From Halieaceae bacterium UBA5085 (GTDB taxonomy: Bacteria > Pseudomonadota > Gammaproteobacteria > Pseudomonadales > Halieaceae): a stretch of 64,000 bases of DNA. The notes beneath the pieces were generated by a model. The model searched no databases. It worked only from the letters and a program-made list of their open reading frames with translations, and was not told the origin of the DNA. The stretch spans positions 25,006-89,005 of the forward strand of contig DIAF01000014.1 in NCBI GenBank assembly GCA_002414665.1, written 5' to 3'. How positions within the stretch are numbered: position 1 is the first letter of the stretch; each line of letters begins with the position of its first letter. This document shows, piece by piece, positions 10,700 to 19,493 of the stretch. The position numbers were made by a program, and so were the translations under genes.

Positions 10700-12025
10700 T
10701 CAGGTCGCGGGTATTTTCAGCGTTTGACCTACCATGATGTGCGAGGAATCACGCAGGCCGTTGTGTTCCCGCAGACGGCGAACCGGCACGTTGAAACGCT
10801 GGGCGATGCCCGAGAGTGTATCACCTCGGGCGATGGTGTACTCCTGATCACCCTGTTGCTTGCGCTGGGCAATCAGCGTGCCCGGCGGTGGCTGCGCCAG
10901 AAACCAGTCACGAATACCTGCGTGAATGGCCTGTGCCACCTTTTGCTGATATGCACGGGTGCTGAGCTTTTGCGCCTCACCGGGGTTCGAAATGAAACCG
11001 GTCTCGACCAGAATCGAGGGGATGTCAGGTGACTTCAATACCGCGAAGCCGGCCTGCTCCACATTGCGTTTGTGCAGCCGGGCCACCGTATCCATGCGCG
11101 ACAGCACCTTGGCACCGACTTTGAGACTGTGGTCCAGGGTGTTGGTCATGGAGAGGTCAGTGAGCACACTGGCCAACACGTCATCCTTGTCACCCAGCCG
11201 CACACCGCCGATCAGGTCCGCCGCGTTTTCACGCTGCGCAAGGTAGCTGGCGGCGGTGCTGGTGGCGCCACGCGTCGACAGCGCGTACACCGACGCGCCG
11301 TTGGCTTCACGGCGGGTGAAGGCATCTGCGTGGATGGAGACAAACAGGTCCGCATGGCGCTGGCGTGCGAGGTCGCGGCGCCCCTTGAGGCTGATGTAGT
11401 AATCTCCCGTGCGGATCATGGTCGGGCGGAACCCCTCATCGCGCTTGAGCAGCAACTCCAGCTCCCGGGAAATGGCCAGCACGATGTCCTTCTCGCGCTG
11501 CCGGTTGGGGCCGATGGCGCCGGGGTCCTCGCCCCCGTGCCCCGCATCAATCGCAATAATAATGTCGCGACTGCCGCGATCCGTAGCCGCGGAGGTCTTC
11601 ACCGGCTCGGCCGCAACAGCCTTCTCGCTGACGGGATTTCGGTCATAGAGATCCAGCACCAGCCGGTCGCCCGCCTGCGCGTTGGCCTTGAGCACGAAAC
11701 TGCGTGGGTCCACGGCAGCACGCACATCAAACACCACACGCAGGTCGCGACCTTCACGGACCCCCGAGCGCACCAGTGAAATCGGTGTGTTGGCCAGCTC
11801 CAGGCCGGTCAGGCTGGCTTTCAGCGTGGCGTTGCTGACATCGAGGACAATACGATCGGGGTTACTGAGGGTCAACAGGCGGTGATCTGCCGGGCCGGTC
11901 AGGTCAAACACGACGCGCGTGTGATCCGGCGCACGCCACAAACGGACGTCATGCACCTCCACCGCCAGCGCCGTCGATACACACAGGCACCACAGCACCA
12001 GACTCGCCCAGAAACCCCTGTTCAT
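10700..12025 (-). CDS. amiB: N-acetylmuramoyl-L-alanine amidase with AMIN and LysM domains
   Basis: Periplasmic zinc amidase that cleaves stem peptides from septal peptidoglycan during daughter-cell separation. In order: signal peptide (1-22), AMIN domain (about 23-130, [19 protein letters not shown]), amidase_3 domain and a C-terminal LysM (about 395-440, [20 protein letters not shown]). Zinc ligands and catalytic residues are visible in [32 protein letters not shown] and [10 protein letters not shown]. At this locus E. coli carries amiB, so I use that symbol. Activation by EnvC/NlpD-type factors is family knowledge. Confidence 0.93.
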   Translation of the reverse strand: MNRGFWASLVLWCLCVSTALAVEVHDVRLWRAPDHTRVVFDLTGPADHRLLTLSNPDRIVLDVSNATLKASLTGLELANTPISLVRSGVREGRDLRVVFDVRAAVDPRSFVLKANAQAGDRLVLDLYDRNPVSEKAVAAEPVKTSAATDRGSRDIIIAIDAGHGGEDPGAIGPNRQREKDIVLAISRELELLLKRDEGFRPTMIRTGDYYISLKGRRDLARQRHADLFVSIHADAFTRREANGASVYALSTRGATSTAASYLAQRENAADLIGGVRLGDKDDVLASVLTDLSMTNTLDHSLKVGAKVLSRMDTVARLHKRNVEQAGFAVLKSPDIPSILVETGFISNPGEAQKLSTRAYQQKVAQAIHAGIRDWFLAQPPPGTLIAQRKQQGDQEYTIARGDTLSGIAQRFNVPVRRLREHNGLRDSSHIMVGQTLKIPAT

Positions 12026-12049
12026 CTCACTCCAGACGTGTATCCGTCG

Positions 12050-12526
12050 CTATGCTCGGGCCGCGGATCGCCAGCGCGCCAGGATGCGGTCACCCAGATC
12101 GCTTCCAGCCTGCACCTGCAGGCTGCGCCCGCTACCCGCTGCAGTTATGGTAATCGCTAAATCTGCCCGGGGCAAAACTCCCGCGCCACGTTCGGGCCAT
12201 TCCACCAGGCACAGGCTCTGCGGGCCGAAGTAGTCCCGTATACCCATGAATTCGAGCTCCGCCGGGTCAGCGAGCCGGTAAAGATCGAAGTGAAAAATCT
12301 CCAGCCCACCGAATTGATAGGGCTCCACCAGTGTATAGGTGGGGCTTTTCACCGCGCCCAGGTGGCCGAAACTCTGCACCAGACCGCGGCTCAGGGTCGT
12401 CTTGCCCATACCCAGGCCGCCGCAGAGATAAATCACCGCACCGGGCTCGCTGGCCGTGCCGAGTAACGCACCCAGGCGTACCATGGCGGCTTCATCAAGC
12501 GCCGAAAACGTCGCCTCTGCGGTCAT
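12050..12526 (-). CDS. tsaE: tRNA threonylcarbamoyladenosine biosynthesis ATPase TsaE
   Basis: ATPase of the TsaBDE complex that installs t6A37 on ANN-decoding tRNAs. The P-loop GGLGMGKTTLSR, followed by VKSPTYTLVEPY and HFDLYRL, is diagnostic. The ATG overlaps the nnr stop (ATGA), indicating translational coupling. 158 residues matches the family. Neighbours are as in E. coli yjeF-yjeE-amiB. Confidence 0.96.
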   Translation of the reverse strand: MTAEATFSALDEAAMVRLGALLGTASEPGAVIYLCGGLGMGKTTLSRGLVQSFGHLGAVKSPTYTLVEPYQFGGLEIFHFDLYRLADPAELEFMGIRDYFGPQSLCLVEWPERGAGVLPRADLAITITAAGSGRSLQVQAGSDLGDRILARWRSAARA

Positions 12527-14034
12527 CCCAGTAGCTTCCTCAGTGGCAGCATCAGGTCGCTGGCCAGCAGGCCGCGCTGCCCCGCAGAGGCCGCCATATC
12601 GGCTGCCGCACCGTGTGCACAGGCCGCCAGCGCAGTGCCCATCAAGGGGCTCAGGCCCTGTGCCAGCAGGGCGCCAATCACGCCGCTGAGCACATCGCCC
12701 ATGCCCCCCGACGCCATGCCGGGATTGCCGTAATCCGCCAGCAGCTGCTGCTGTCCGTCGACAATCAGGCTGCCGTTGCCCTTCAGCAGCACAACGCCGC
12801 CGAGCCGCGCCTGCAACGCACCCGCCGCCGCAAACCGGTCACACTGCACCGCCGCCGTGGAACTGCCCAGCAGACGCGCGCCCTCCCCCGGATGCGGTGT
12901 GTAGACCCGGTTTTCGCGCAACACCGCGCTTTCCCAAGGCAACTCCGCCAGCAGGTTCAGGGCATCGGCATCAACCACCGCAGGCTGCGTTGACTCCAGC
13001 GCGACCTGCAGCAGTTGGCCGGACCAGCTGCTGCGGCCAAGGCCCGGCCCCAGCACGATAACATCCGCGCCAGCCAACAAGGGCCGTAACTCCTGCCCCG
13101 AGCGCACGGCGCTGACCATCGCTTCCGGTGTACGCGCAACAATTGCCGACAGATGCTCTGTCCGGGTCGCCACGCGCACCAGACCCGCGCCGCAGCGCAG
13201 GGCAGCTTCTGCGGCCAGCGCCACCGCGCCAGGAAATCCGTAATCACCGCCGATCACCAGCACCGTGCCGTAGTCACCCTTGTGGCTGGCCGCAGGGCGC
13301 TGCGGCCATGCCGCAAGCAGGCGCTGCAGATCGAGGCGGTGCCAGGCCGGCGCTACCGATTGCTGTGCTTCTGCAGGCACCGCGAGATCGGCGTATTCGA
13401 GCTGGCCGCTGCAATCGGGGCCATGCAGTGTGAACAGACCGCGCTTGCGGGCAATGAACGTTACCGTGAGGTCGGCGCGCACCGCCGTTCCGAGCATGCG
13501 CCCGGTGTCGGCGCAGAGCCCGGAGGGTATATCCAGCGCCACCACCGGCTGGTCTGCACTGTTCAGTGCGTCGATCGCGCTGGCAAAGGGCTCGCGAACA
13601 TCGCCTCCCAGGCCGGTACCGAGCAGGGCGTCAACCAGCACACCCACTCCCTGCAGGGCATTTCCGGCAAACGGCGCTACGGGCACGCCGTTGGCCAGCG
13701 CCTGCTCGCGGGCACGCAGCGCGTCTCCGCGGATTTTCGCCGGATCTCCCACCTGCAGCACCTGCACCGGTATGTCGCGGCGGCGGGCCTGATCGGCCAG
13801 CAGGTAGCCATCGCCGCCATTATTGCCGGTACCACAGAGCACCTGCAGCAACGCGGGCCGGGGCCAGCGCAGCAGGAGCTGATGCAGTGCGGCAGCGGCC
13901 GCCCGGGACATCAGCACCGCGCCGTCGATGCCGGCGCGCTCGATGGCCCACCGATCCAGCGCCCGGGTCTCGCTGGCGCTGTACAAGCCCTCGTGCTCCG
14001 AGCCATTGAAACCCTGCCTGACTGACGTCGCCAA
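12523..14034 (-). CDS. nnr: Bifunctional NAD(P)H-hydrate epimerase / ADP-dependent dehydratase
   Basis: Repairs damaged NADHX and NADPHX. The N-terminal YjeF epimerase half contains LCGTGNNGGDGYLLA and LDIPSGLCADTG. The C-terminal ribokinase-like dehydratase half contains VIGGDYGFPGAVALAAEAAL, TPHPGEGARLL, LKGNGSLIVDG and GNPGMASGGMGDVLSGVI. The open frame reaches 14190, but that would cross the divergent queG start. A TTG at 14034 preceded by GAGG six bases upstream gives 503 residues, near the family norm, and fits a TATAAT box at 14090-14095. It heads the superoperon. Confidence 0.9.
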   Translation of the reverse strand: MATSVRQGFNGSEHEGLYSASETRALDRWAIERAGIDGAVLMSRAAAAALHQLLLRWPRPALLQVLCGTGNNGGDGYLLADQARRRDIPVQVLQVGDPAKIRGDALRAREQALANGVPVAPFAGNALQGVGVLVDALLGTGLGGDVREPFASAIDALNSADQPVVALDIPSGLCADTGRMLGTAVRADLTVTFIARKRGLFTLHGPDCSGQLEYADLAVPAEAQQSVAPAWHRLDLQRLLAAWPQRPAASHKGDYGTVLVIGGDYGFPGAVALAAEAALRCGAGLVRVATRTEHLSAIVARTPEAMVSAVRSGQELRPLLAGADVIVLGPGLGRSSWSGQLLQVALESTQPAVVDADALNLLAELPWESAVLRENRVYTPHPGEGARLLGSSTAAVQCDRFAAAGALQARLGGVVLLKGNGSLIVDGQQQLLADYGNPGMASGGMGDVLSGVIGALLAQGLSPLMGTALAACAHGAAADMAASAGQRGLLASDLMLPLRKLLG

Positions 14035-14089
14035 AACCAACCTCGCGCTGCTACACTGACGAGCCCAGGATACGCCCGCAAACCCGCGG

Positions 14090-14118
14090 ATTATAGGCAG
14101 CTTTCCCTGCCCGGCCCA
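14090..14118 (-). promoter_or_regulatory. Candidate sigma70 promoter of the nnr superoperon
   Basis: On the minus strand a perfect TATAAT lies at 14090-14095. The hexamer 17 bases upstream is TGGGCC, a poor -35. Transcription would begin about 50 bases before the proposed TTG start of nnr, which supports that start over the longer frame. Confidence 0.4.
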
Positions 14119-14140
14119 GCCCCATGCATTGCACAGCCCC

Positions 14141-15289
14141 ATGACACCGACACTGAGCCCCCAGCGTGATAGCGCTCTGCGCCAGCGCATCGATACCTGG
14201 ACCAGAGAGCTGGGGTTCAGTCAGTGGGCGGTCAGCGATATCGACCTCACAGCGCACGAGCCCTACCTGCAGAAGTGGCTTGATGCCGGCTATCACGGCA
14301 GTATGGAGTACATGGCCCGACATGGGCTGCGCCGCGCGCGACCCGCCGAGCTGGTGCCTGACACTTGCCGGGTCATTTCCGTGCGCATGGACTACCTCAC
14401 CGCAGACACCCGGCCACTGCAGGTGCTTGCGTCCACGGAAAAAGCCTATATCGCGCGCTACGCACTGGGACGCGACTACCATAAGGTGATGCGCAAGCGG
14501 CTCGCGCGGCTCGCGGAGCTCATAGAGGGGGCCGCTGCAGGGGGCCGCTACCGTGCCTTCGTGGACAGCGCACCGGTGCTGGAACGCGCCCTCGCGGAGC
14601 GGGCCGGCATGGGCTGGCTGGCAAAAAATACCATGTTGATCAACGAGCGTGCAGGATCCTGGTTTTTCCTCGGCGAAATTTACACCGACCTGCCCCTGAA
14701 CCCGGATCCGCCGCAGGCGAGCAAGCATTGCGGCAGCTGCAGCGCCTGCCTCGAGATTTGTCCCACCCGGGCGTTTACGGCGCCTTACACGTTGGATGCG
14801 CGCCGCTGCATCTCCTACCTGACGATCGAGCACCGCGGCAGCATCGACCCCGAGCTTCGCCCCCTCATGGGGAACCGGGTATTTGGCTGCGACGACTGCC
14901 AGCTGGTCTGCCCCTGGAACAAGTTCGCGCGCCACAGCGAGGAGGCGGACTTCCAGCCGCGCCACGCACTGCAGGACAGTGAACTGGTGACACTGTTTCT
15001 CTGGGACGAGGCGACCTTCCTCGCGCGCACGGAAGGCTCCGCGCTGCGCCGCATCGGACATGAACAGTGGTTGCGCAATCTGGCGGTGGGGTTAGGCAAC
15101 GGCCCGGCGACACCGCGCGCCATGGCGGCACTGGAATCCCGCCTCGCACACCCTTCAGCGCTGGTACGCGAGCATGTGCAGTGGGCGCTTGACACGCTCA
15201 GGGCGCGCGCAGGAAATGCTCCCGGTAGTAGCGCAGCTCGGCAACCGATTCACGAATATCGTCCAGCGCCTGGTGACTCCCCACCTTGA
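14141..15289 (+). CDS. queG: Epoxyqueuosine reductase
   Basis: Last step of queuosine synthesis: cobalamin- and iron-sulfur-dependent reduction of epoxyqueuosine to queuosine in tRNA. Two ferredoxin-type clusters are visible in [16 protein letters not shown] and [15 protein letters not shown]. The core contains [14 protein letters not shown] and [16 protein letters not shown]. The ATG at 14141 is used; an in-frame ATG at 14129 is also possible. The C-terminus runs 92 bases into the 3' end of orn on the opposite strand, and the last 30 or so residues look poorly conserved. Confidence 0.95.
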   Translation: MTPTLSPQRDSALRQRIDTWTRELGFSQWAVSDIDLTAHEPYLQKWLDAGYHGSMEYMARHGLRRARPAELVPDTCRVISVRMDYLTADTRPLQVLASTEKAYIARYALGRDYHKVMRKRLARLAELIEGAAAGGRYRAFVDSAPVLERALAERAGMGWLAKNTMLINERAGSWFFLGEIYTDLPLNPDPPQASKHCGSCSACLEICPTRAFTAPYTLDARRCISYLTIEHRGSIDPELRPLMGNRVFGCDDCQLVCPWNKFARHSEEADFQPRHALQDSELVTLFLWDEATFLARTEGSALRRIGHEQWLRNLAVGLGNGPATPRAMAALESRLAHPSALVREHVQWALDTLRARAGNAPGSSAARQPIHEYRPAPGDSPP

Positions 15290-15743
15290 CCACCCCCGCT
15301 TCCAGCTCGGGCCGCCACAGGCGCATCAGTATTTTCAGGGTGCTGACATCCAGATTGCGGTAGTGGAAAAAGGCTTCCAGCTGCGGCATGTAACGAGCCA
15401 GGAAACGGCGATCCTGACAGATGGTATTGCCGCACATGGGGGAACTGCCGGAGGGGACCCACTCAGCGAGGAACGCGAGAGTTGCCGCTTCCGCCGCGGA
15501 GGCGTCGATGCGACTGTTGCGAACGCGTTCCACGAGGCCGGAGCGCGTGTGGTGGGTGGTGTTCCACTCGTCCATTTGCGCCAGCACAGAATCGGGTTGA
15601 TGCACGGCGATCACCGGCCCTTCGGCAAGGGTGTGCAATTCACTGTCGGTGACAATCGTCGCCATCTCAATGATCACGTCCCGCTCCGGGTCCAGGCCGG
15701 TCATTTCCAGATCTATCCAGATCAGGTTCCCCTGCTGCTGCAT
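15198..15743 (-). CDS. orn: Oligoribonuclease
   Basis: Essential DEDDh 3'-5' exonuclease that degrades diribonucleotides, including pGpG from cyclic-di-GMP turnover. [19 protein letters not shown] gives the first acidic pair, FLARYMPQL and [10 protein letters not shown] lie in the middle, and [18 protein letters not shown] gives the catalytic His and Asp. The open frame continues far upstream (to 16217), but MQQQGNLIW at 15743 is the family start, giving 181 residues. It is divergent from rsgA, as in other gammaproteobacteria, and overlaps the queG 3' end tail to tail. Confidence 0.96.
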   Translation of the reverse strand: MQQQGNLIWIDLEMTGLDPERDVIIEMATIVTDSELHTLAEGPVIAVHQPDSVLAQMDEWNTTHHTRSGLVERVRNSRIDASAAEAATLAFLAEWVPSGSSPMCGNTICQDRRFLARYMPQLEAFFHYRNLDVSTLKILMRLWRPELEAGVVKVGSHQALDDIRESVAELRYYREHFLRAP

Positions 15744-15829
15744 ACCCTTACACCCTGTTGTTTTCCGCGCGGCCGCGCAGTGTAACAAATTGCCTGTACA
15801 GCGCCACGTCGGGCACCAATAATGATGCC

Positions 15830-16846
15830 ATGAGCAAACGCAAACTGAGTCGCCAGCAAAGCTTCCGCATCCGCCGAATCCAGGAGGAGCGCACGGCGCG
15901 TGCACAGCGGCGGGACGCCAGAACCGATGCCGCACTCGGGGCCGGCGAACTGGGGCCGGAACGGAGCGGACTGGTGATCGCACACTACGGCACTCAGGTG
16001 GACATCGAGGATGACACCGGGGACACCCAGCGCTGCCACCTGCGCGCCAACCTGGACGGCCTGGTGACCGGTGACCGGGTGACCTGGTGCCCTGGCGACA
16101 GCACCGGCGTAGTGGTGGCGCGCGAGCCGCGTCACAGTGAGCTGCGGCGGCCCGACCCCTACGGCAAGCTGAAAGCCATCGCCGCCAATATCGACCAGAT
16201 ACTGGTGGTAATCGCACCGTTGCCGGAGCCTCATGCGAACCTCATCGACCGCTACCTGGTAGCCGCCGAGGTTGTGGGCATAGAACCGGTGCTGGTGCTG
16301 AACAAAGGTGACCTGCTGGATAAAGACGCCGATCTACGCGCGCGCCTGACCGAGCTGCTCGCCATCTACCCCACGCTGGGCTACCGGGTGCTGGAGGTCA
16401 GCAGCCAGAGCGGCAGCCTTGCCCTGCTTCGGGAAGCCCTGAAGGAGCGGGTCAGCGTGTTCGTTGGGCAATCGGGGGTTGGCAAGTCGTCTCTGGTCAA
16501 TGCACTGCTGCCCGGGGTGACGCTGCGGGTCGGCGAACTGTCGACACTGCGCCAGAAAGGGACCCACACCACAACAACCGCACAACTGTTTCACCTGCCG
16601 GGCGGAGGCAGCCTGATCGATTCACCAGGTATCCGCGAATTCGGCCTGTGGCACATGCAGCGTGAGCAGGTTGAACACGGTTTCCGTGAATTTCGTCCCC
16701 TGCTCGGTCACTGCCGCTTTCGCGATTGCTGTCACAAGCATGAGCCTGGCTGCGCGATTCTGGAAGCGGCGGCCAGCGGCGCGATCAGCCCGGCCCGGCT
16801 GGACAGCTACCGGCATATCGTGGAGAGCCTCGATCAGCCCGGTTGA
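15830..16846 (+). CDS. rsgA: Ribosome small-subunit biogenesis GTPase RsgA
   Basis: Circularly permuted GTPase for late 30S maturation. Basic N-terminus [22 protein letters not shown]-fold, then the permuted G domain with NKGD before the P-loop [16 protein letters not shown] and [11 protein letters not shown]. The C-terminal zinc motif is [14 protein letters not shown]. The frame is open upstream to 15758, but the ATG at 15830 gives the conserved start and 338 residues. Its 3' end overlaps psd by 13 bases tail to tail. Confidence 0.96.
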   Translation: MSKRKLSRQQSFRIRRIQEERTARAQRRDARTDAALGAGELGPERSGLVIAHYGTQVDIEDDTGDTQRCHLRANLDGLVTGDRVTWCPGDSTGVVVAREPRHSELRRPDPYGKLKAIAANIDQILVVIAPLPEPHANLIDRYLVAAEVVGIEPVLVLNKGDLLDKDADLRARLTELLAIYPTLGYRVLEVSSQSGSLALLREALKERVSVFVGQSGVGKSSLVNALLPGVTLRVGELSTLRQKGTHTTTTAQLFHLPGGGSLIDSPGIREFGLWHMQREQVEHGFREFRPLLGHCRFRDCCHKHEPGCAILEAAASGAISPARLDSYRHIVESLDQPG

Positions 16847-17706
16847 CCGGATGCGCCCTGCGACAGGCTGCCCAGCGCCTGGCCGAGCCGGGTGACACTG
16901 CCCGCCTGCAGGGCAGGGTCCCAGTCCACGGCGCCCTCCGGGAACAGGAGGATAACCGTCGAGCCCAGTTTGAAGCGCCCCATCTCCTCGCCTCGTGCAA
17001 GCTGCACCGCCGCGGGCAAGCTGCGGTAATCGCGATGGCGCACTGCGCGCGGCGGCGGCGCCACCTGGCCCTCCCACACGGTATCGATACCCGCGACGAT
17101 CATGGCACCCACCAGCACCAGCGCCATCGGCCCGGCGGGCGTATCGAAATAGCAGATCAGTCGCTCATTGCGGGCGAACAGTCGGTCAACGCCCTCGGCG
17201 GTCGTGCCGTTGACCGAAAACAGCTTCCCCGGCACATAACGGGTAGCCACCAGTTCACCCTCAATGGGCATGTGTACCCGGTGATAGTCGCGTGGGGACA
17301 GGTAGATGGTGGCAAAGTGCCCGTTGCGAAACTGTGCCGCGCGCTCCTCGTCCCCGCCCAGCAGCGCCCAGGTGGAATACCGTCGGCCCTTGGCCTGCAA
17401 CAGGCTGTGTTCTTCTATGCGCCCGATCTGGCTTACGGCGCCGTCGGCGGGGCACACCAGGCCGGCTGGCGCCAGGGGCCGCACCCCGGGACGCAGCCGG
17501 CGGGTAAAAAAGGCATTGAAATTGGCATAGGCCTCCGGGTAGCGTTCCTCGGCCTCGTTCATGTCCACACCAAACGCACGGATAAACGCGGCGATCATCC
17601 CGTCTTTCAACCAGCGCGGGTGGCGCACTTCAGCCAGCCAGCCCACCAGGCGGGAGAGCGCGTGCTGTGGGACCAGGTACTGCAGCAGAATAAAAACAGC
17701 GTTCAT
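16834..17706 (-). CDS. psd: Phosphatidylserine decarboxylase proenzyme
   Basis: Converts phosphatidylserine to phosphatidylethanolamine at the inner membrane. The self-cleavage site LGST (in RFKLGSTVILLFPEGAV), where Ser becomes the pyruvoyl group, is near the C-terminus. YLSPRDYHRVHMPIEGEL holds the conserved His. 290 residues is normal. It is convergent with rsgA, and the two often sit together in gammaproteobacteria. Confidence 0.96.
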   Translation of the reverse strand: MNAVFILLQYLVPQHALSRLVGWLAEVRHPRWLKDGMIAAFIRAFGVDMNEAEERYPEAYANFNAFFTRRLRPGVRPLAPAGLVCPADGAVSQIGRIEEHSLLQAKGRRYSTWALLGGDEERAAQFRNGHFATIYLSPRDYHRVHMPIEGELVATRYVPGKLFSVNGTTAEGVDRLFARNERLICYFDTPAGPMALVLVGAMIVAGIDTVWEGQVAPPPRAVRHRDYRSLPAAVQLARGEEMGRFKLGSTVILLFPEGAVDWDPALQAGSVTRLGQALGSLSQGASGQPG

Positions 17707-17791
17707 AGGCGATGAATTCCGGGATCGGGTACGGGGCGCCGCTTGCGCGCAGCGCCGCGTACCTTAGCAGAAAAGGGCCAGCGGAGCAGCG

Positions 17792-19228
17792 CTACAGCTG
17801 CTCCTCGGCAAACGCTGCCAGGCGGGAACGCACAATGCCATTTACGTGCATGATGCCCGCATGCGGGTATGCCTTGGTTTTCTCAACCAGATAGGTCAGC
17901 CCCGAGGTCAACGGCGATATGTATTTGTTGTCGATCTGCGCCAGGTTCCCCAGAACCACGATCTTGGAGTCTGCTCCCACCCGACTGATGACCGACTTCA
18001 ACTGAAACTGGCTCAGTCCCTGGGCTTCGTCGATGATGATGTAGGCGTTGTTGAAAGAGCGGCCACGCATGAAGTTCAGCGATTTGAACTGGATATTGGC
18101 GCGCTCTTTCACATAGGCGATGCTGCCGTGGCACGATTCATCGGTACCGTGCAGGATCTCCAGATTGTCATCGAACGCCGCCAGCCAGGGCGCCATTTTC
18201 TCCTCTTCGGTACCCGGCAGGAAGCCAATATCCTCGGCGATGGGCGGCGTCGAGCGCGCCACGATAAGCTTGCTGAACCGTTTCTGCTCGAGAATCGCGT
18301 GCAGGCCATACGCCAGGGCCAGCAGGGTTTTGCCCGACCCGGCCGGGCCGGTCATCACAGTCATGTCAACGTTGTCGTTTTCCAGTAACGACATCGCCAT
18401 GGCCTGTTCCAGATTGCGCGGCGCCAACCCCCAGAAGCGCCGATGCATCAACTTGTCGCGACTGTCGCAGTGCAGGTAGACATACTCGCTGTCGATACGT
18501 TTGACGAACGCTATAAACGCCTGATCGTCGTAGAGAAACATATTCGGGTAGACATCGGGCAGGGAGCGGCGCGGAATGCGGTGCAGCGTGCAATCGCCCT
18601 CACGCAGGGTATCCACCTCGGAGATATCCGACCAGAAGTCACCCTTGATGTGTTCATAGCCGCGCGCCAGCAGGTCAATATCATCCAGCACGCGGTCGCG
18701 ACGATAGTCCTCTACATGCATCAGGCCCGACCCCTTGGCCTTGATGCGCATATTGATATCCTTGGTGACCAGGCACACAAAGGCCGCCGGGGTTTCCGCC
18801 TGCAGCCGCAGAGCCACATTGATAATGCGGTTATCGTTGGCCTGATCCTGGGTCACGTCCAGGTAAGGCACATCGCCGGCATCGCTGAGCAGCTGGTCCG
18901 GGTAAATTGCCAGTGTGCCCGGCACACCGTCCATGTTACTGCCGGGAATTGGCACCCCCGCCTGAATGGCCTGCGGCGACGCGGTATCGACCACCTTGTC
19001 GATCATCTGGATCGCGATACGCGCCTCGCGGCTCACGGTTTTCTCGTGGCGGTCCTTGATGTGATCAAGCTCCTCCAGCACAGTCATGGGAATGACCACG
19101 TGGTGCTCATTGAAGGCGGTTACCGCCGTGGGGTCGTGCAGCAGGACGTTGGTGTCCAGAACGTAGGTTTTTTTGACGACGGCCTTGAGTGGGGTTTTTT
19201 CGACGCGCAGGGGTGAGCCTGAGTCCAT
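17792..19228 (-). CDS. PIN domain - PhoH ATPase fusion protein
   Basis: 478 residues. The N-terminal PIN-type nuclease domain (about 20-150) has TYVLDTNVLLHDPTA with the first acidic residue and VLEELDHIKDRHEKT with the next. The C-terminal PhoH domain has the P-loop MTGPAGSGKTLLALAYGLH, Walker B AYIIIDEAQGLS and VVLGNLAQIDNKY. This is the PhoH2/YlaK-like architecture linked to RNA unwinding and cleavage; its physiological role in this group is not settled. A strong sigma70 promoter lies at 19381-19409 on the same strand. Confidence 0.92.
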   Translation of the reverse strand: MDSGSPLRVEKTPLKAVVKKTYVLDTNVLLHDPTAVTAFNEHHVVIPMTVLEELDHIKDRHEKTVSREARIAIQMIDKVVDTASPQAIQAGVPIPGSNMDGVPGTLAIYPDQLLSDAGDVPYLDVTQDQANDNRIINVALRLQAETPAAFVCLVTKDINMRIKAKGSGLMHVEDYRRDRVLDDIDLLARGYEHIKGDFWSDISEVDTLREGDCTLHRIPRRSLPDVYPNMFLYDDQAFIAFVKRIDSEYVYLHCDSRDKLMHRRFWGLAPRNLEQAMAMSLLENDNVDMTVMTGPAGSGKTLLALAYGLHAILEQKRFSKLIVARSTPPIAEDIGFLPGTEEEKMAPWLAAFDDNLEILHGTDESCHGSIAYVKERANIQFKSLNFMRGRSFNNAYIIIDEAQGLSQFQLKSVISRVGADSKIVVLGNLAQIDNKYISPLTSGLTYLVEKTKAYPHAGIMHVNGIVRSRLAAFAEEQL

Positions 19229-19380
19229 AGTGACATCCTCATGGGTGGGCGTTCAGAGCTGGGGTGCAAGTGGTGTGCGGGGCGTACTGCCGGCGTCCCG
19301 GGCCGGGGTGGGGATGAGCGAAAACAACCGGGTTGTCTCAAATGCGCTTCCTGGTAACCGCGAAACCAAAGCGTGCCTCG

Positions 19381-19409
19381 ATTACAAACCCTGCGCCCCA
19401 CAATGTCAA
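19381..19409 (-). promoter_or_regulatory. Sigma70 promoter for the PIN-PhoH gene
   Basis: Minus strand: perfect TTGACA (complement of 19404-19409), 17-base spacer, TGTAAT (complement of 19381-19386), five of six to TATAAT. This is the best promoter match I saw in the window, with a leader of about 145 bases to the start codon. Confidence 0.7.
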
Positions 19410-19422
19410 CGACCCGGGAATC

Positions 19423-19451
19423 CTGACAGCACCGCCGTTTTCGGCTAGGAT
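19423..19451 (+). promoter_or_regulatory. Sigma70 promoter for the RNase II family gene
   Basis: CTGACA at 19423-19428, 17-base spacer, TAGGAT at 19446-19451. It is back to back with the PIN-PhoH promoter and about 40 bases before the ATG at 19494. Confidence 0.5.
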
Positions 19452-19493
19452 AGCCAGCTTGTTCAGCCACCAGCCAAAGACTCGATTGCCGCG

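Noticed and set aside
9240..10727. 495-residue frame opposite mutL
   Set aside because: Shadow of mutL.
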